NCBI GenBank assembly: GCA_000018565.1
Contig: CP000875.1
Coordinates: forward strand, 1,813,199-1,877,198
Length of the DNA: 64,000 nucleotides
Direction of reading: 5' to 3'
Source of the DNA: Herpetosiphon aurantiacus DSM 785
GTDB lineage: Bacteria; Chloroflexota; Chloroflexia; Chloroflexales; Herpetosiphonaceae
Every line of letters starts with the position of its first letter. Position 1 is the stretch's first letter. The notes under the pieces were generated by a model that made no database searches, was not told the origin of the DNA, and worked only from the letters and a program-made list of their open reading frames with translations. This document shows, in pieces, positions 35,206 to 43,382 of this stretch. The position numbers and the translations under genes are program-made.

Positions 35206-36758
35206 GAGTTTTGTTGGGTTTGTTGATGGTTTTTGTGCCGTTGTTGCTGCCTCAAAGCACAGCGGCACGGATTATTTTAGCCGAAGATCGGGCCTTTGAT
35301 CAGCTTTGGCAAAATACCGATGGTCAGCGTGGCGATGAGCAATCGTGGCTGTGGGGGCCGCAGCGTTTGTGGCAAACCCAAGAGCGCTATGCGGAAAGCC
35401 CGCGTGAATTGCGTTGGGTGCGCTACTATGCCAAAGCTCGCATGGAAATTAGTGATCCCAAGCTTTCAGCCAAATCGCCGTGGTACATTACCAATGGTTT
35501 GTTGGTGGTTGAGTTGGTGACTGGTCGCTTGCAAATTGGCAATGCGGCTTGGCGTGAGCAATGCACAGATGGCATTTGCGGCTCGGAGCAAGCAGTGGCA
35601 GGCGATGCAGTGGCGGCTAATCGTGCGCCACGCTACCGCGATTGGGCTGAATTTTTGACCTTGAATGGCCAAACTGGAGCCGATTTGCGTGGTCAGCCCG
35701 TAACCAATTGGCTAACTCACGAAGCTGAAGGCCTGCAAGTTTGGTCTGATCCAAGTTTGGCTGAGCGCTACCCCGAAACCAGTGGCAATCATCGCGATGA
35801 AGTGACTGGTCAAACTGTGCCAGCCGTGTTGTGGGAGTATGTGCAAGCCCAAGCCCGCGAAGCGTTATATGTCTTTGGGCGGCCTATCAGCCCAGCGTTT
35901 TGGACCCAAACCTTGGTTGATGGGATTGAGCGCGAAGTGCTGGTGCAATTGTTTGAGCGTCGCACCTTGACCTACACGCCGAGTAATCCGCTTGGCTGGC
36001 AAGTTGAGATGGGTAATGTTGGCCAACATGCCTTGGAATGGCGCTATGACTTGCGACCATGGGATTATCAACCATTGCATGTGACCATGTTGACCTACCA
36101 CTACATTTCGGCAAATCCCAATCCGGCTGATCGCTTGCGCGAAAGTTTATCGGTAGCACCAGCCGAATTTAAACGCCAGCTCGAATATCTACAAAACCAT
36201 AATTTTCATGTGGTAAGTTTGGATCAGGTGTTGGCGGCGCAACGCGGTGAGTTGAGTTTGCCCGAACATCCAGTTGTCATAACGCTTGATGATGGCTATC
36301 GCGATTTGTACGAGCAGGCTTTTCCGATTGCCCAAAGCCTGAATCTACCGATCACTGCTTATATTCCGTCGGCCTTGGTGGGTGAGCCAGCCTATGTTAG
36401 TTGGCAGCAATTGCAAGAGCTAAGCCAATCGCCGTTAGTCACAATTGGCTCGCATACCCGCATACACGCCGATTTGGGCACGCTTGATCGTGAGTCGCAG
36501 TGGATTGAAATTGCTGATAGTAAACGTGAGTTGGAAGCACATTTGGGGATTGCGATTGAGCATTTTTGCTACCCCTATGGCCGCTACAATGCCCTGACCA
36601 TGGAGCTAGTGCGCGAGGCGGGCTATCGTAGTGCTACGACTACCCGCCAAACTACCGATACTGCCAACGATGATCCCTTGATTTGGAATCGGATCACGAT
36701 TTCTGGCCGCGATTCGTTTGAGGATTTTGTGGCCAAACTCGAACGCAGCCAAGATTAA
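35178..36758 (+). CDS. Secreted polysaccharide deacetylase with an N-terminal repeat-type domain
   Basis: A 526-residue exported protein with a signal anchor (VLLGLLMVFVPLLLP). Residues 225-315 contain a module (YVFGRPISPAFW, then VLVQLFERRTLTYTP and EMGNVGQHALEWR) shared with the sortase protein at 60282. The C-terminal 200 residues are a NodB deacetylase: VVITLDDGYRDLYEQA (Asp-Asp), GSHTRIHADLG (metal-binding His pair), CYPYGRYN and the final strands. It should remove acetyl groups from a cell-surface polysaccharide. It overlaps the esterase gene and meets the STAS-like gene tail to tail with 4 shared bases. Confidence 0.9.
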   Translation: MGFRLAKTLRVLLGLLMVFVPLLLPQSTAARIILAEDRAFDQLWQNTDGQRGDEQSWLWGPQRLWQTQERYAESPRELRWVRYYAKARMEISDPKLSAKSPWYITNGLLVVELVTGRLQIGNAAWREQCTDGICGSEQAVAGDAVAANRAPRYRDWAEFLTLNGQTGADLRGQPVTNWLTHEAEGLQVWSDPSLAERYPETSGNHRDEVTGQTVPAVLWEYVQAQAREALYVFGRPISPAFWTQTLVDGIEREVLVQLFERRTLTYTPSNPLGWQVEMGNVGQHALEWRYDLRPWDYQPLHVTMLTYHYISANPNPADRLRESLSVAPAEFKRQLEYLQNHNFHVVSLDQVLAAQRGELSLPEHPVVITLDDGYRDLYEQAFPIAQSLNLPITAYIPSALVGEPAYVSWQQLQELSQSPLVTIGSHTRIHADLGTLDRESQWIEIADSKRELEAHLGIAIEHFCYPYGRYNALTMELVREAGYRSATTTRQTTDTANDDPLIWNRITISGRDSFEDFVAKLERSQD

Positions 36759-37171
36759 TTAGCATTGGCTTGGCGCAGCCATTGACGAGCGGCTTGCTCA
36801 TCGCTGAAGACTTGGACTGCTTGGCTATTCCCAGTTAAGCCAATAATCAAATTGGCAATCACTCGACTTAAGGTTGAATCGACCAACAGCGCTACAATTG
36901 TGGCGCTGTTGCGCGTGGCTGGTTGCATATAAAAGCGCCGCACCTCACGCGAGATTGGCAAGGCTTCGCGTAAATCGAGCAAGCGGGGCCGCCGAATGCC
37001 GTTCGCCAACATATCGACTGCCGCTAGATTCTCCTCGGCATCTTCAACTGTTTCTTGAATGCCAGGCCGAATTTTGATCACAATGATCCCATCACCCTCA
37101 AGGGTGATAATTGAACTGCGGGTTGTGTATGAATGTGGTATAAGTACCATGGTCTTTGTTATCACTGACAT
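36755..37171 (-). CDS. STAS/SpoIIAA-like small protein
   Basis: A 138-residue protein with alternating strands and helices: an N-terminal strand pair (SSIITLEGDGIIVIKIRPG), a helix (TVEDAEENLAAVDML), PRLLDLREALPISREVR, and a C-terminal SDEQAARQWLRQ helix. The pattern and the phrase LLDLREA suggest a STAS/SEC14-like module that measures or binds a partner; no function can be fixed. It is convergent with the deacetylase and shares its stop region. Confidence 0.6.
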   Translation of the reverse strand: MSVITKTMVLIPHSYTTRSSIITLEGDGIIVIKIRPGIQETVEDAEENLAAVDMLANGIRRPRLLDLREALPISREVRRFYMQPATRNSATIVALLVDSTLSRVIANLIIGLTGNSQAVQVFSDEQAARQWLRQANAN

Positions 37172-37325
37172 AGGCTAACCTATTTTACCCTATCCCACCC
37201 TAGCATAGCATATTTGCTGCTCCATTTGGGGGAATTTCATGGGTGATTTGGCAAAGCACACCATTTAAAAAATAGCCCGATTGAGGGACATGAATCAACC
37301 TTGCTAACACGCGAATGAATCATTA

Positions 37326-37341
37326 CAGTAAAGCTTTACTG
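37326..37341. promoter_or_regulatory. Perfect 16-base palindrome before a STAND gene
   Basis: CAGTAAAGCTTTACTG, 27 bases before the ATG at 37369. The position, between any promoter and the start codon, suits a dimeric repressor site. No regulator has been assigned. Confidence 0.5.
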
Positions 37342-37368
37342 CACTTTTCGCGGTGATGAGGTTTTGTT

Positions 37369-39762
37369 ATGCCATTATTACCATCACAACTCCCCCAATA
37401 TGCCACGCGCCTGATTGGTCGCACCCGTGCCCGCACGTTGGTAATCGACCTGTTGCTTGATGCTCAAGCGCGGTTGGTAACATTATATGGCCAAAGTGGT
37501 GCTGGCAAAACGCGCCTAAGTTTGGAAGTTGCCGAGCAGGTGGGCGAAATTTTTCGTGATGGCCGCTATTTTGTAGCGCTCGCTCCTGTTTCGCAAGCCC
37601 AGTTTGTGCTGCCAACAATTGCCGCAACGTTAGGCGTTGAAGAATCTCAGCACGAAGCAATTTTAGATTCGTTAATATTGGCCTTGGCCGATAAGCAAAT
37701 TTTATTAATTCTTGATAATTTTGAGCAAGTTGCTGGAGCCGCCAGCGAACTATTGGAGTTAATCCGACGTGCACCGAACCTAACATGTTTAATCACGAGT
37801 CGTCAAGCGCTCGAAGTTGCTGGCGAAACCGCGATTATGGTTCCAGCCTTGCAATATCCTGAGCTTGGTGAAGACTATCAGCTTGAAGATTTAGAGCAAC
37901 ATAGCGCAATTGGCTTATTTGTTGATCGCATGCGCACACGTCAGCCACGGTTTCGCTTGAGCGCTGATAATGCTGGAGCTTTGGTCGATATTTGTCGTTT
38001 GGTGCAGGGCTTGCCCTTGGCGATTGAGTTAATCGCGGCCCATAGTGCTTCGTTGACCCCCCAAGATTTGCTGTTTTTCGTGCGTAATCATCTTTCCATG
38101 GCGGCTTTGAATCCGAAACAATCGGCGCGGCAAGCGATTATCAAGCCAGTGCTGGCTTGGAGTGTGAGCATGCTGCCAGCTGATGCCAAAGATATTTTTG
38201 CTCAATTAGGTGTTTTTGCTGGTGGTGCAACCGTCGAAACAATTAAACAGGTTGGTTTGGTTGAAACCATGCCCTTTGAATCCAGCCTAAATGCCTTGAT
38301 TGATCGCCATTTATTGCAAACTGAACAATTGCCAGGCCAAAAAGCCCGTTTTATTATGATTGATGCGGTGCATGAATATGCTTTAGAGCAATTGCAAAAA
38401 ACGGGCCGCCTATATTATTTGCAAGAACGTCATGCCATCTATTATCAAATATTGAGCGAAACAGTGCATCAGAATATCCGGGGGGCTGATGGTGCTAAAT
38501 GGATCGAACAATTGCGTGGTGAGATTCATAATATTCGCCAAGCGATGATTTGGTCGCTTGATAGTAGCGATGGTTTGGTCGCTCAGCGAATTGCTGGCAA
38601 TCTCTATTTTTATTGGTATCGCACGAGTGCTTATCGCGAGGCTGTGGCATGGCTCGAACAAACCTATCAACATTCCAATCGCAGCGATTTAAGTGCAATT
38701 GCCCGAATTGCAACAGGATTAGGTGGTTTATTAATTAGTTTGCTCCGTTTTGCCGAAGCTGAACGCTATTTAATTGAAGCTCGTCGTTTGTGGCAAGAGC
38801 TTGGCTTACCGCACGATGAAATTAGCGCAATTGGTAATTTAGCAGTATTGTATGGCACGCTTGGCCGTTTGCATGATTCGCAATTGGCGTTTGAAGCAGC
38901 CTTGGCTTTAGCCCGCAAGGTAGGTAATCAACAGCGCGAAATTTTGATGCTGCATAATCTTGGCACAGTAGCCCAAGAACGGAATCAATTAGCGACCGCC
39001 CAAGCCTATTTTGAGCAAGCTTTAGCGCTCAAACAACAGGTTAATCAAACCTGGGATATGTTTCTAACCCAAATTAATCTCGGCTTAGTAGCGGTTGATC
39101 AAGGGCGTTATGCTGAAGCTGAGCAATGGTTTGAGCAAGCGTTTATCAATGCCTATGCAATCGGTGATCACGATAGTTTGGCCTATATTCGTTATGCACG
39201 CGGGATATCCGCAGCTGAGCAAGCTGATTATGTCCAAGCTGAGTTGCATTTTCGCGAGTCAGAGCGAGGGTGGCATACCGTTGGCAATCTGGAAGGAGTT
39301 CAGCGTAGTTGGCTTGAGCAAGCAGCACTTTTAATTGCCACTGCCAATTATGCCCAAGCTGCTGAATATTTGCATAAGGTTGAGCCAATTGAGGCACTAA
39401 GCCAAGAATTACAATTACGCCATATCATTTTGGCAACTCGTTTAGCAATCGCAATCGATGATCAGGCTGCGATGCAACACCAAGCTCAACGAATGCTCGC
39501 AACTGCTTTGGCCAGCGAGCTACGCCGGTTTGATCTGACGATGTTGCAGCATAGTGCGGCAGTCCTAGTCGCAACCCAACCAACACTGGCGGCTCAACTT
39601 TTAGCAACCGCCGAGCAGCTTCGGGTTGAACGTAACTTGCACCAAAGTGTTGCTGAGCAACAATGGCTGGCCCAAACCAATGTAGCTCGGCTTGTACCAA
39701 CCATAGCTTTGGATTTAACCGCTGCTTTGCAAGCGGCTCAGGCTAGCTTAGCTGCGCAATAA
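37369..39762 (+). CDS. STAND ATPase with TPR domain
   Basis: A 797-residue signal-transduction ATPase with numerous domains. It begins with a P-loop domain close to NB-ARC: RLVTLYGQSGAGKTRLSLEV (Walker A) near residue 40, LLILDNFEQV (Walker B) near 105, and LTCLITSRQAL. The winged-helix and arginine-finger region follows with GLPLAIELIAA. The C-terminal half consists of TPR-like helical repeats (GNQQREILMLHNLG, QAYFEQALALKQQVN). Unlike the related protein at 53589, it has no N-terminal DNA-binding domain, so its output is not evident. It probably senses a ligand and oligomerises; the trigger is unknown. Confidence 0.82.
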   Translation: MPLLPSQLPQYATRLIGRTRARTLVIDLLLDAQARLVTLYGQSGAGKTRLSLEVAEQVGEIFRDGRYFVALAPVSQAQFVLPTIAATLGVEESQHEAILDSLILALADKQILLILDNFEQVAGAASELLELIRRAPNLTCLITSRQALEVAGETAIMVPALQYPELGEDYQLEDLEQHSAIGLFVDRMRTRQPRFRLSADNAGALVDICRLVQGLPLAIELIAAHSASLTPQDLLFFVRNHLSMAALNPKQSARQAIIKPVLAWSVSMLPADAKDIFAQLGVFAGGATVETIKQVGLVETMPFESSLNALIDRHLLQTEQLPGQKARFIMIDAVHEYALEQLQKTGRLYYLQERHAIYYQILSETVHQNIRGADGAKWIEQLRGEIHNIRQAMIWSLDSSDGLVAQRIAGNLYFYWYRTSAYREAVAWLEQTYQHSNRSDLSAIARIATGLGGLLISLLRFAEAERYLIEARRLWQELGLPHDEISAIGNLAVLYGTLGRLHDSQLAFEAALALARKVGNQQREILMLHNLGTVAQERNQLATAQAYFEQALALKQQVNQTWDMFLTQINLGLVAVDQGRYAEAEQWFEQAFINAYAIGDHDSLAYIRYARGISAAEQADYVQAELHFRESERGWHTVGNLEGVQRSWLEQAALLIATANYAQAAEYLHKVEPIEALSQELQLRHIILATRLAIAIDDQAAMQHQAQRMLATALASELRRFDLTMLQHSAAVLVATQPTLAAQLLATAEQLRVERNLHQSVAEQQWLAQTNVARLVPTIALDLTAALQAAQASLAAQ

Positions 39763-39782
39763 CTCCCACGGCCAACCATTCC

Positions 39783-39810
39783 AAACCCGCCAATGGCGGG
39801 TTTTTCTTTT
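39783..39810 (+). terminator. Intrinsic terminator after the STAND gene
   Basis: AAACCCGCC (39783-39791) pairs with GGCGGGTTT (39795-39803) around a 3-base loop, with TTTTTCTTTT overlapping the end of the stem. Confidence 0.88.
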
Positions 39811-40086
39811 GTCAATGGAAAAAGAAACTGCTAGTTGACGTAAAATAATGTCTATTTTAATAAATATTTAGATTACTGTGATCTGTAGGATCTAAAATTT
39901 TAATGAATTACTGCATGACAGCATAAAAATAGCCTGAACTGAAAGTCCTAGTACCACACTAAAAAAGATGTTGCGATATTCACACATAATAAAAACAAAT
40001 CTCCACCTTGATTAACGATACGGCTATATTATGATACATAGGTCATTGTTTTTGTAGTACTTGTATCTATTATTGAGGATGCTTTT
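39811..40086. other. AT-rich intergenic region
   Basis: This stretch between the terminator and the secreted-protein gene has no gene that I can support. It is AT-rich with homopolymer runs. A candidate promoter for the next gene is TTGATT (40008-40013), 16 bases, TATGAT (40030-40035). Confidence 0.6.
40008..40035 (+). promoter_or_regulatory. Candidate promoter of the choice-of-anchor A gene
   Basis: TTGATT, 16-base spacer, TATGAT. Moderate match to the housekeeping consensus, 52 bases before the ATG at 40087. Confidence 0.4.
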
Positions 40087-42114
40087 ATGAAGCAACGTGT
40101 TGTTTGGTTCGCTGTGTTGCTGGTGGCCGTGCTTGGCGTGCCTTTTAGCGTTTGGGCTGCAACCCCGCGTCAAACTCCGACCAAAGCACCGCTGGCCGTT
40201 CAAGCTACTGTGCGAGTTGTGGAATCGGTTCCCGTGGTGGCTCCGGCGGTGGCAGTAACGGCAACTGCGGTTACCTGCGATCCGCTGACCACCCGCTCGT
40301 TATATGGCTGGTTCACCTCGAACACGACTGGCTCGGTTTACAATAGCTCATACACATGTGCATTTGAGGTAGGGATTGCCGCATACAGCATGTTTGATGA
40401 TCGAATTGGCAACCAACAATTGTTTGACTACACCATGTATACCGTGGCTCCCCGTCAAACCATTAACTTGAATGTAAAAATTCCTGATTGCAAAGCCCAA
40501 CTGGATATCTTCCGTGGGCCAGTCTTGCACTCGTTGGTTGGTCAGCGCTATGGCGAACGCTTGCTTTCAACGCGCTTCCCCAACACAACCCTTTGTGCTC
40601 CACCAGTTGAAGAAGTGTGTAGCCAAGGCCAAATCAGCCGCTTGAGTGGCGTGAGCAACAATCAATTGGTAACTGGAGTTTTGAATATTCAAGCTGAAGT
40701 TACTGGCGCTTTGCCCCAAAAAGTTGAATTTGCTTTGACTGGTGCCCAAACCACCAACTATACCGATGTCAACTCGCCCTACTATTTCATGGGCAACAAT
40801 GGTAGTCAGCCCAATGGTTGGGATTCAAGCACCAAGCCCGAAGGCGATTATCGCTTGAGCGCAACCTATGTTGGTTTGTTTGGTGAATCATTAGCGATTC
40901 GCTGTGAGCCTGTGGCAGTCAATTTCAGCATTCGCCGCAGCACGCCAACCACCGAGCCAACCGCAACCAGCACACCGTTGCCAACGGCAACCAACACTCC
41001 AGTGCCAACCGCGACGAGTACGCCAACGGCCACTGCAACCAACACGCCAGTGCCAACGGCAACCAACACTCCAGTGCCAACCGCGACGAGTACGCCAACG
41101 GCCACTGCAACCAACACGCCAGTGCCAACGGCAACCAACACTCCAGTGCCAACCGCGACGAGTACGCCAACGGCTACTGCAACTAGCACACCGTTGCCAA
41201 CGGCAACCAGCACACCGTTGCCAACGGCAACCAGCACACCGTTGCCAACCGCGACTAACACGCCAGTGCCAACAGCAACTAGTACTCCAGTACCAACCAG
41301 TACTCCTGTGCCTGGTAACCAATGTGTACCACAAGGGTTAGGCACTGCTGGCGATTTCAATGTCTTTACCTTTGGCAACATCACCCAAAGCAACACCGAT
41401 ATTGAAGGTCGGGTCGCTGCTGGTGGCAATATCAACTTCCAAAACTTTGGGGTTGGCGTGCGCTTGACCAATTCAAATGGTACGCGCGACGACTTAGTTG
41501 CCGGCGGTTCGTTGACCTACACCAACGGTTCGGTTTACAACGGCAATGTGGTTTATGGCACGACTAAATCATTGAATGGCGTTAGCGTCTTGAATGGTAC
41601 CGTTCGCCAAGGCCAACCAATCAACTTTGCCAACGAGCAAACTTCATTGCGCAACCGTTCGCAAGCTTGGGGTGGCTTGAGTGCTAATGGCACGACGGTC
41701 TATGAATATGGTGCAGTCAAGTTGAGCGGAACCAATACAACCCTGAATATCTTCACGGTTGATGGTGCTCAATTGAATAATGCTAATGGCTTGAACATCA
41801 ACGTTCCAGCAAGTTCATCAGTCTTGATTAATATCACTGGCACGAACAATCGAATGCAAAATTTCGAAACCTTCTTGACAAATGTTGATCAAACCAAGAT
41901 TGTCTACAACTTCTACCAAGCCACTAGCTTTAGCCTCTCAGGGATTGGCATCAAAGGTACAATCTTGGCTCCATTTGCTGATGTAAGCTTTAGCAATGGC
42001 CAAATCAACGGGACATTGATTGGTAACTCATTGATTGGTGGTGGCGAATCACACCATTATCCATTCAATGGTTGTTTGCCAGCAATTCCAGCTAACAAGT
42101 CAGTTGAACGCTAA
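40087..42114 (+). CDS. Secreted choice-of-anchor A protein with Thr/Pro repeat linker
   Basis: A 675-residue exported protein. The signal ([20 protein letters not shown]) is followed by a 250-residue N-terminal domain with several Cys, then a Thr/Pro-rich linker of [15 protein letters not shown]-type repeats (residues about 290-405), then a domain typical of the choice-of-anchor A family: [42 protein letters not shown] and the ending [12 protein letters not shown] with [19 protein letters not shown]. Such proteins are extracellular, sometimes adhesive. No LPxTG-like sorting signal ends it. A strong terminator follows. Confidence 0.85.
   Translation: MKQRVVWFAVLLVAVLGVPFSVWAATPRQTPTKAPLAVQATVRVVESVPVVAPAVAVTATAVTCDPLTTRSLYGWFTSNTTGSVYNSSYTCAFEVGIAAYSMFDDRIGNQQLFDYTMYTVAPRQTINLNVKIPDCKAQLDIFRGPVLHSLVGQRYGERLLSTRFPNTTLCAPPVEEVCSQGQISRLSGVSNNQLVTGVLNIQAEVTGALPQKVEFALTGAQTTNYTDVNSPYYFMGNNGSQPNGWDSSTKPEGDYRLSATYVGLFGESLAIRCEPVAVNFSIRRSTPTTEPTATSTPLPTATNTPVPTATSTPTATATNTPVPTATNTPVPTATSTPTATATNTPVPTATNTPVPTATSTPTATATSTPLPTATSTPLPTATSTPLPTATNTPVPTATSTPVPTSTPVPGNQCVPQGLGTAGDFNVFTFGNITQSNTDIEGRVAAGGNINFQNFGVGVRLTNSNGTRDDLVAGGSLTYTNGSVYNGNVVYGTTKSLNGVSVLNGTVRQGQPINFANEQTSLRNRSQAWGGLSANGTTVYEYGAVKLSGTNTTLNIFTVDGAQLNNANGLNINVPASSSVLINITGTNNRMQNFETFLTNVDQTKIVYNFYQATSFSLSGIGIKGTILAPFADVSFSNGQINGTLIGNSLIGGGESHHYPFNGCLPAIPANKSVER
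40981..41196 (+). repeat. Three 72-base tandem repeats encoding the Thr/Pro linker
   Basis: Three units of 72 bases begin at 40981, 41053 and 41125 and are nearly identical at the DNA level, including silent positions. They are followed by about three 24-base units (CCGTTGCCAACGGCAACC type) to about 41250. Identity beyond amino-acid need indicates recent expansion. Such a tract can vary in copy number between strains. Confidence 0.85.
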
Positions 42115-42131
42115 TTTCTAAAACCAAAAGC

Positions 42132-42160
42132 AAAGGCCTTGGGAATTTCCCAAGGCCTTT
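42132..42160. terminator. Bidirectional intrinsic terminator
   Basis: AAAGGCCTTGGGA (42132-42144) pairs with TCCCAAGGCCTTT (42148-42160), 13 perfect pairs and a 3-base loop. T-rich on the plus side (TTTTGTTCTTT) and A-rich before it, it serves the two convergent genes. Confidence 0.88.
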
Positions 42161-42166
42161 TGTTCT

Positions 42167-42478
42167 TTAATCGTTCACATCACTGGCAATCGAGCGCATC
42201 AGCCGCCAATATTGCTTGATCGCCACCTTGCCATCCGAGGTTAGGCGATAGCTGGTGCGCGGGCGACGTGCCACAAATTCTTTGGTAACTGAGATATAGC
42301 CTTCGGCCTCAAGTTTGCTCATGTGCGAGCCAAGATTGCCTTGGGTTAGCTCAAGTTCGTTCATTAGATACAGAAAATCTGCTTCATCAACGGTAGCAAG
42401 ATAGCTCATCACTTGTAAGCGAACTGGTTCATGTACAAGCCGATTAAGTTGGGCGATGGTTTTGATGTGCTTATCCAT
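42167..42478 (-). CDS. Winged-helix transcriptional regulator
   Basis: A 103-residue protein formed by one winged helix-turn-helix domain. It begins VHEPVRLQVMSYLATVDEAD, with the recognition region in LNELELTQGNLGSHMSKLEAEG and the wing in RRPRTSYRLTSDGK. This is like the small MarR/ArsR-type HTH_34 proteins, which bind DNA as dimers. A consensus promoter with an inverted repeat lies directly upstream, suggesting autoregulation. The effector is unknown. Confidence 0.85.
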   Translation of the reverse strand: MDKHIKTIAQLNRLVHEPVRLQVMSYLATVDEADFLYLMNELELTQGNLGSHMSKLEAEGYISVTKEFVARRPRTSYRLTSDGKVAIKQYWRLMRSIASDVND

Positions 42479-42522
42479 CGGTTCCTCACTGTTTGCTGTA
42501 ATTATTAGTTTTACAAGGATAT

Positions 42523-42541
42523 AATTCTGCTACACAGAATT
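42523..42541. promoter_or_regulatory. Inverted repeat upstream of the winged-helix gene
   Basis: AATTCTG (42523-42529) and CAGAATT (42535-42541) with a 5-base centre. It sits just downstream of the predicted start site of the minus-strand promoter, a good place for an autoregulatory operator. Confidence 0.45.
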
Positions 42542-42548
42542 TTGGGCT

Positions 42549-42577
42549 AGGATAGCACTGGCTTTAACCTATGTCAA
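42549..42577 (-). promoter_or_regulatory. Promoter of the winged-helix gene
   Basis: On the minus strand TTGACA (42577-42572), 17 bases, TATCCT (42554-42549). A perfect -35 and good -10. Confidence 0.7.
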
Positions 42578-42628
42578 GTCGCAACGCTTGGTGATTGGTT
42601 GATGATGCTCGGGAGCTTTATGTTAACC

Positions 42629-42725
42629 GCGAAGAACACGAAGGCCACGAAGGTGGATGAGGTTTTAACGCAGAGGCGCAGAGAATATATGGCTATAGTT
42701 TAATTAGAACTCTCTGCGCCTCTGC
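42629..42725. repeat. Dispersed-repeat-like element with 15-base inverted arms
   Basis: The segment starts with the direct motif CGAAGAACACGAAGGCCACG and ends with GCAGAGGCGCAGAGA (42670-42684) paired perfectly to TCTCTGCGCCTCTGC (42711-42725). Sequences like these recur in many bacterial genomes as noncoding repeats; here it lies between genes and codes nothing. Confidence 0.6.
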
Positions 42726-42754
42726 TTAAGTTCGGTTTCCATAGCCTAACTAAA

Positions 42755-43378
42755 CTACTTTACAAGGCCTCGTTGCAAGGCAACCGCCACGGCCTCAGCC
42801 CTGCTGCGCACATCGAGCTTACTAAAAATATGGCTGACATGCGATTTGATCGTGTTTTCGGAGATGTTGAGGCTGAGGGCAATGGCTTTGTTGCTTTCGC
42901 CCCGTACCAGTAATTGCAACACATCAAGCTCACGCTGCGAAAGCTCATCTTCGGCTGGCTCGGTGGCTAGTCGTTTGAGCACTCGCGCCGCAATACCCGA
43001 TTGCAAGGCGGCACCACCCTCATAAATTGAGCGAATCGCCCGAAAAACTTCCTCAGGACTCGCATCTTTGAGTAAATATCCAGCGGCTCCAGCGTTCAAG
43101 GCTGGCCCAATGTATTCGTCGGTATCATAGGTTGTGAGCACCAGAAAACGGGTATTGGGGGCGCTGGCACGGGTATGGCGCATCACTTCGATGCCACTCA
43201 GTTGCGGCAAACGCAAATCAAGTAACACCACATCAGGTTGTTGTTGCTCGATCAAGTTAACTGCTTGTTGACCATCAGCAGCATCACCAACTGGCTCGAA
43301 ATCCTGCTCCCAGCCGAGCATCGCCATCAAGCCGTGGCGCACAACTGGATGATCATCAACGACTAAAACACGAATCAT
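42755..43378 (-). CDS. NarL/LuxR-family response regulator
   Basis: A 207-residue regulator with a receiver (IRVLVVDDHPVVRHG at the start, phospho-Asp in DVVLLDLRLPQLSG) and a LuxR-type HTH (LSQRELDVLQLLVRGESN, ENTIKSHVSHIFSKL). Its ATG at 43378 follows the stop of the kinase gene by 4 bases; the longer frame to 43450 would lie inside the kinase. It forms a classic two-component pair and stands divergent from the efflux operon at 45314, which it may regulate. Confidence 0.93.
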   Translation of the reverse strand: MIRVLVVDDHPVVRHGLMAMLGWEQDFEPVGDAADGQQAVNLIEQQQPDVVLLDLRLPQLSGIEVMRHTRASAPNTRFLVLTTYDTDEYIGPALNAGAAGYLLKDASPEEVFRAIRSIYEGGAALQSGIAARVLKRLATEPAEDELSQRELDVLQLLVRGESNKAIALSLNISENTIKSHVSHIFSKLDVRSRAEAVAVALQRGLVK

Positions 43379-43382
43379 TAGG

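Noticed and set aside
40981-41250. CRISPR array
   Set aside because: The units are contiguous tandem repeats with no unique spacers and encode a Thr/Pro linker.
40866-41471. A long minus-strand open frame rich in VLVAVGTG repeats
   Set aside because: It is the antisense reading of the plus-strand Thr/Pro repeat tract; it has no ribosome site and no independent homology.
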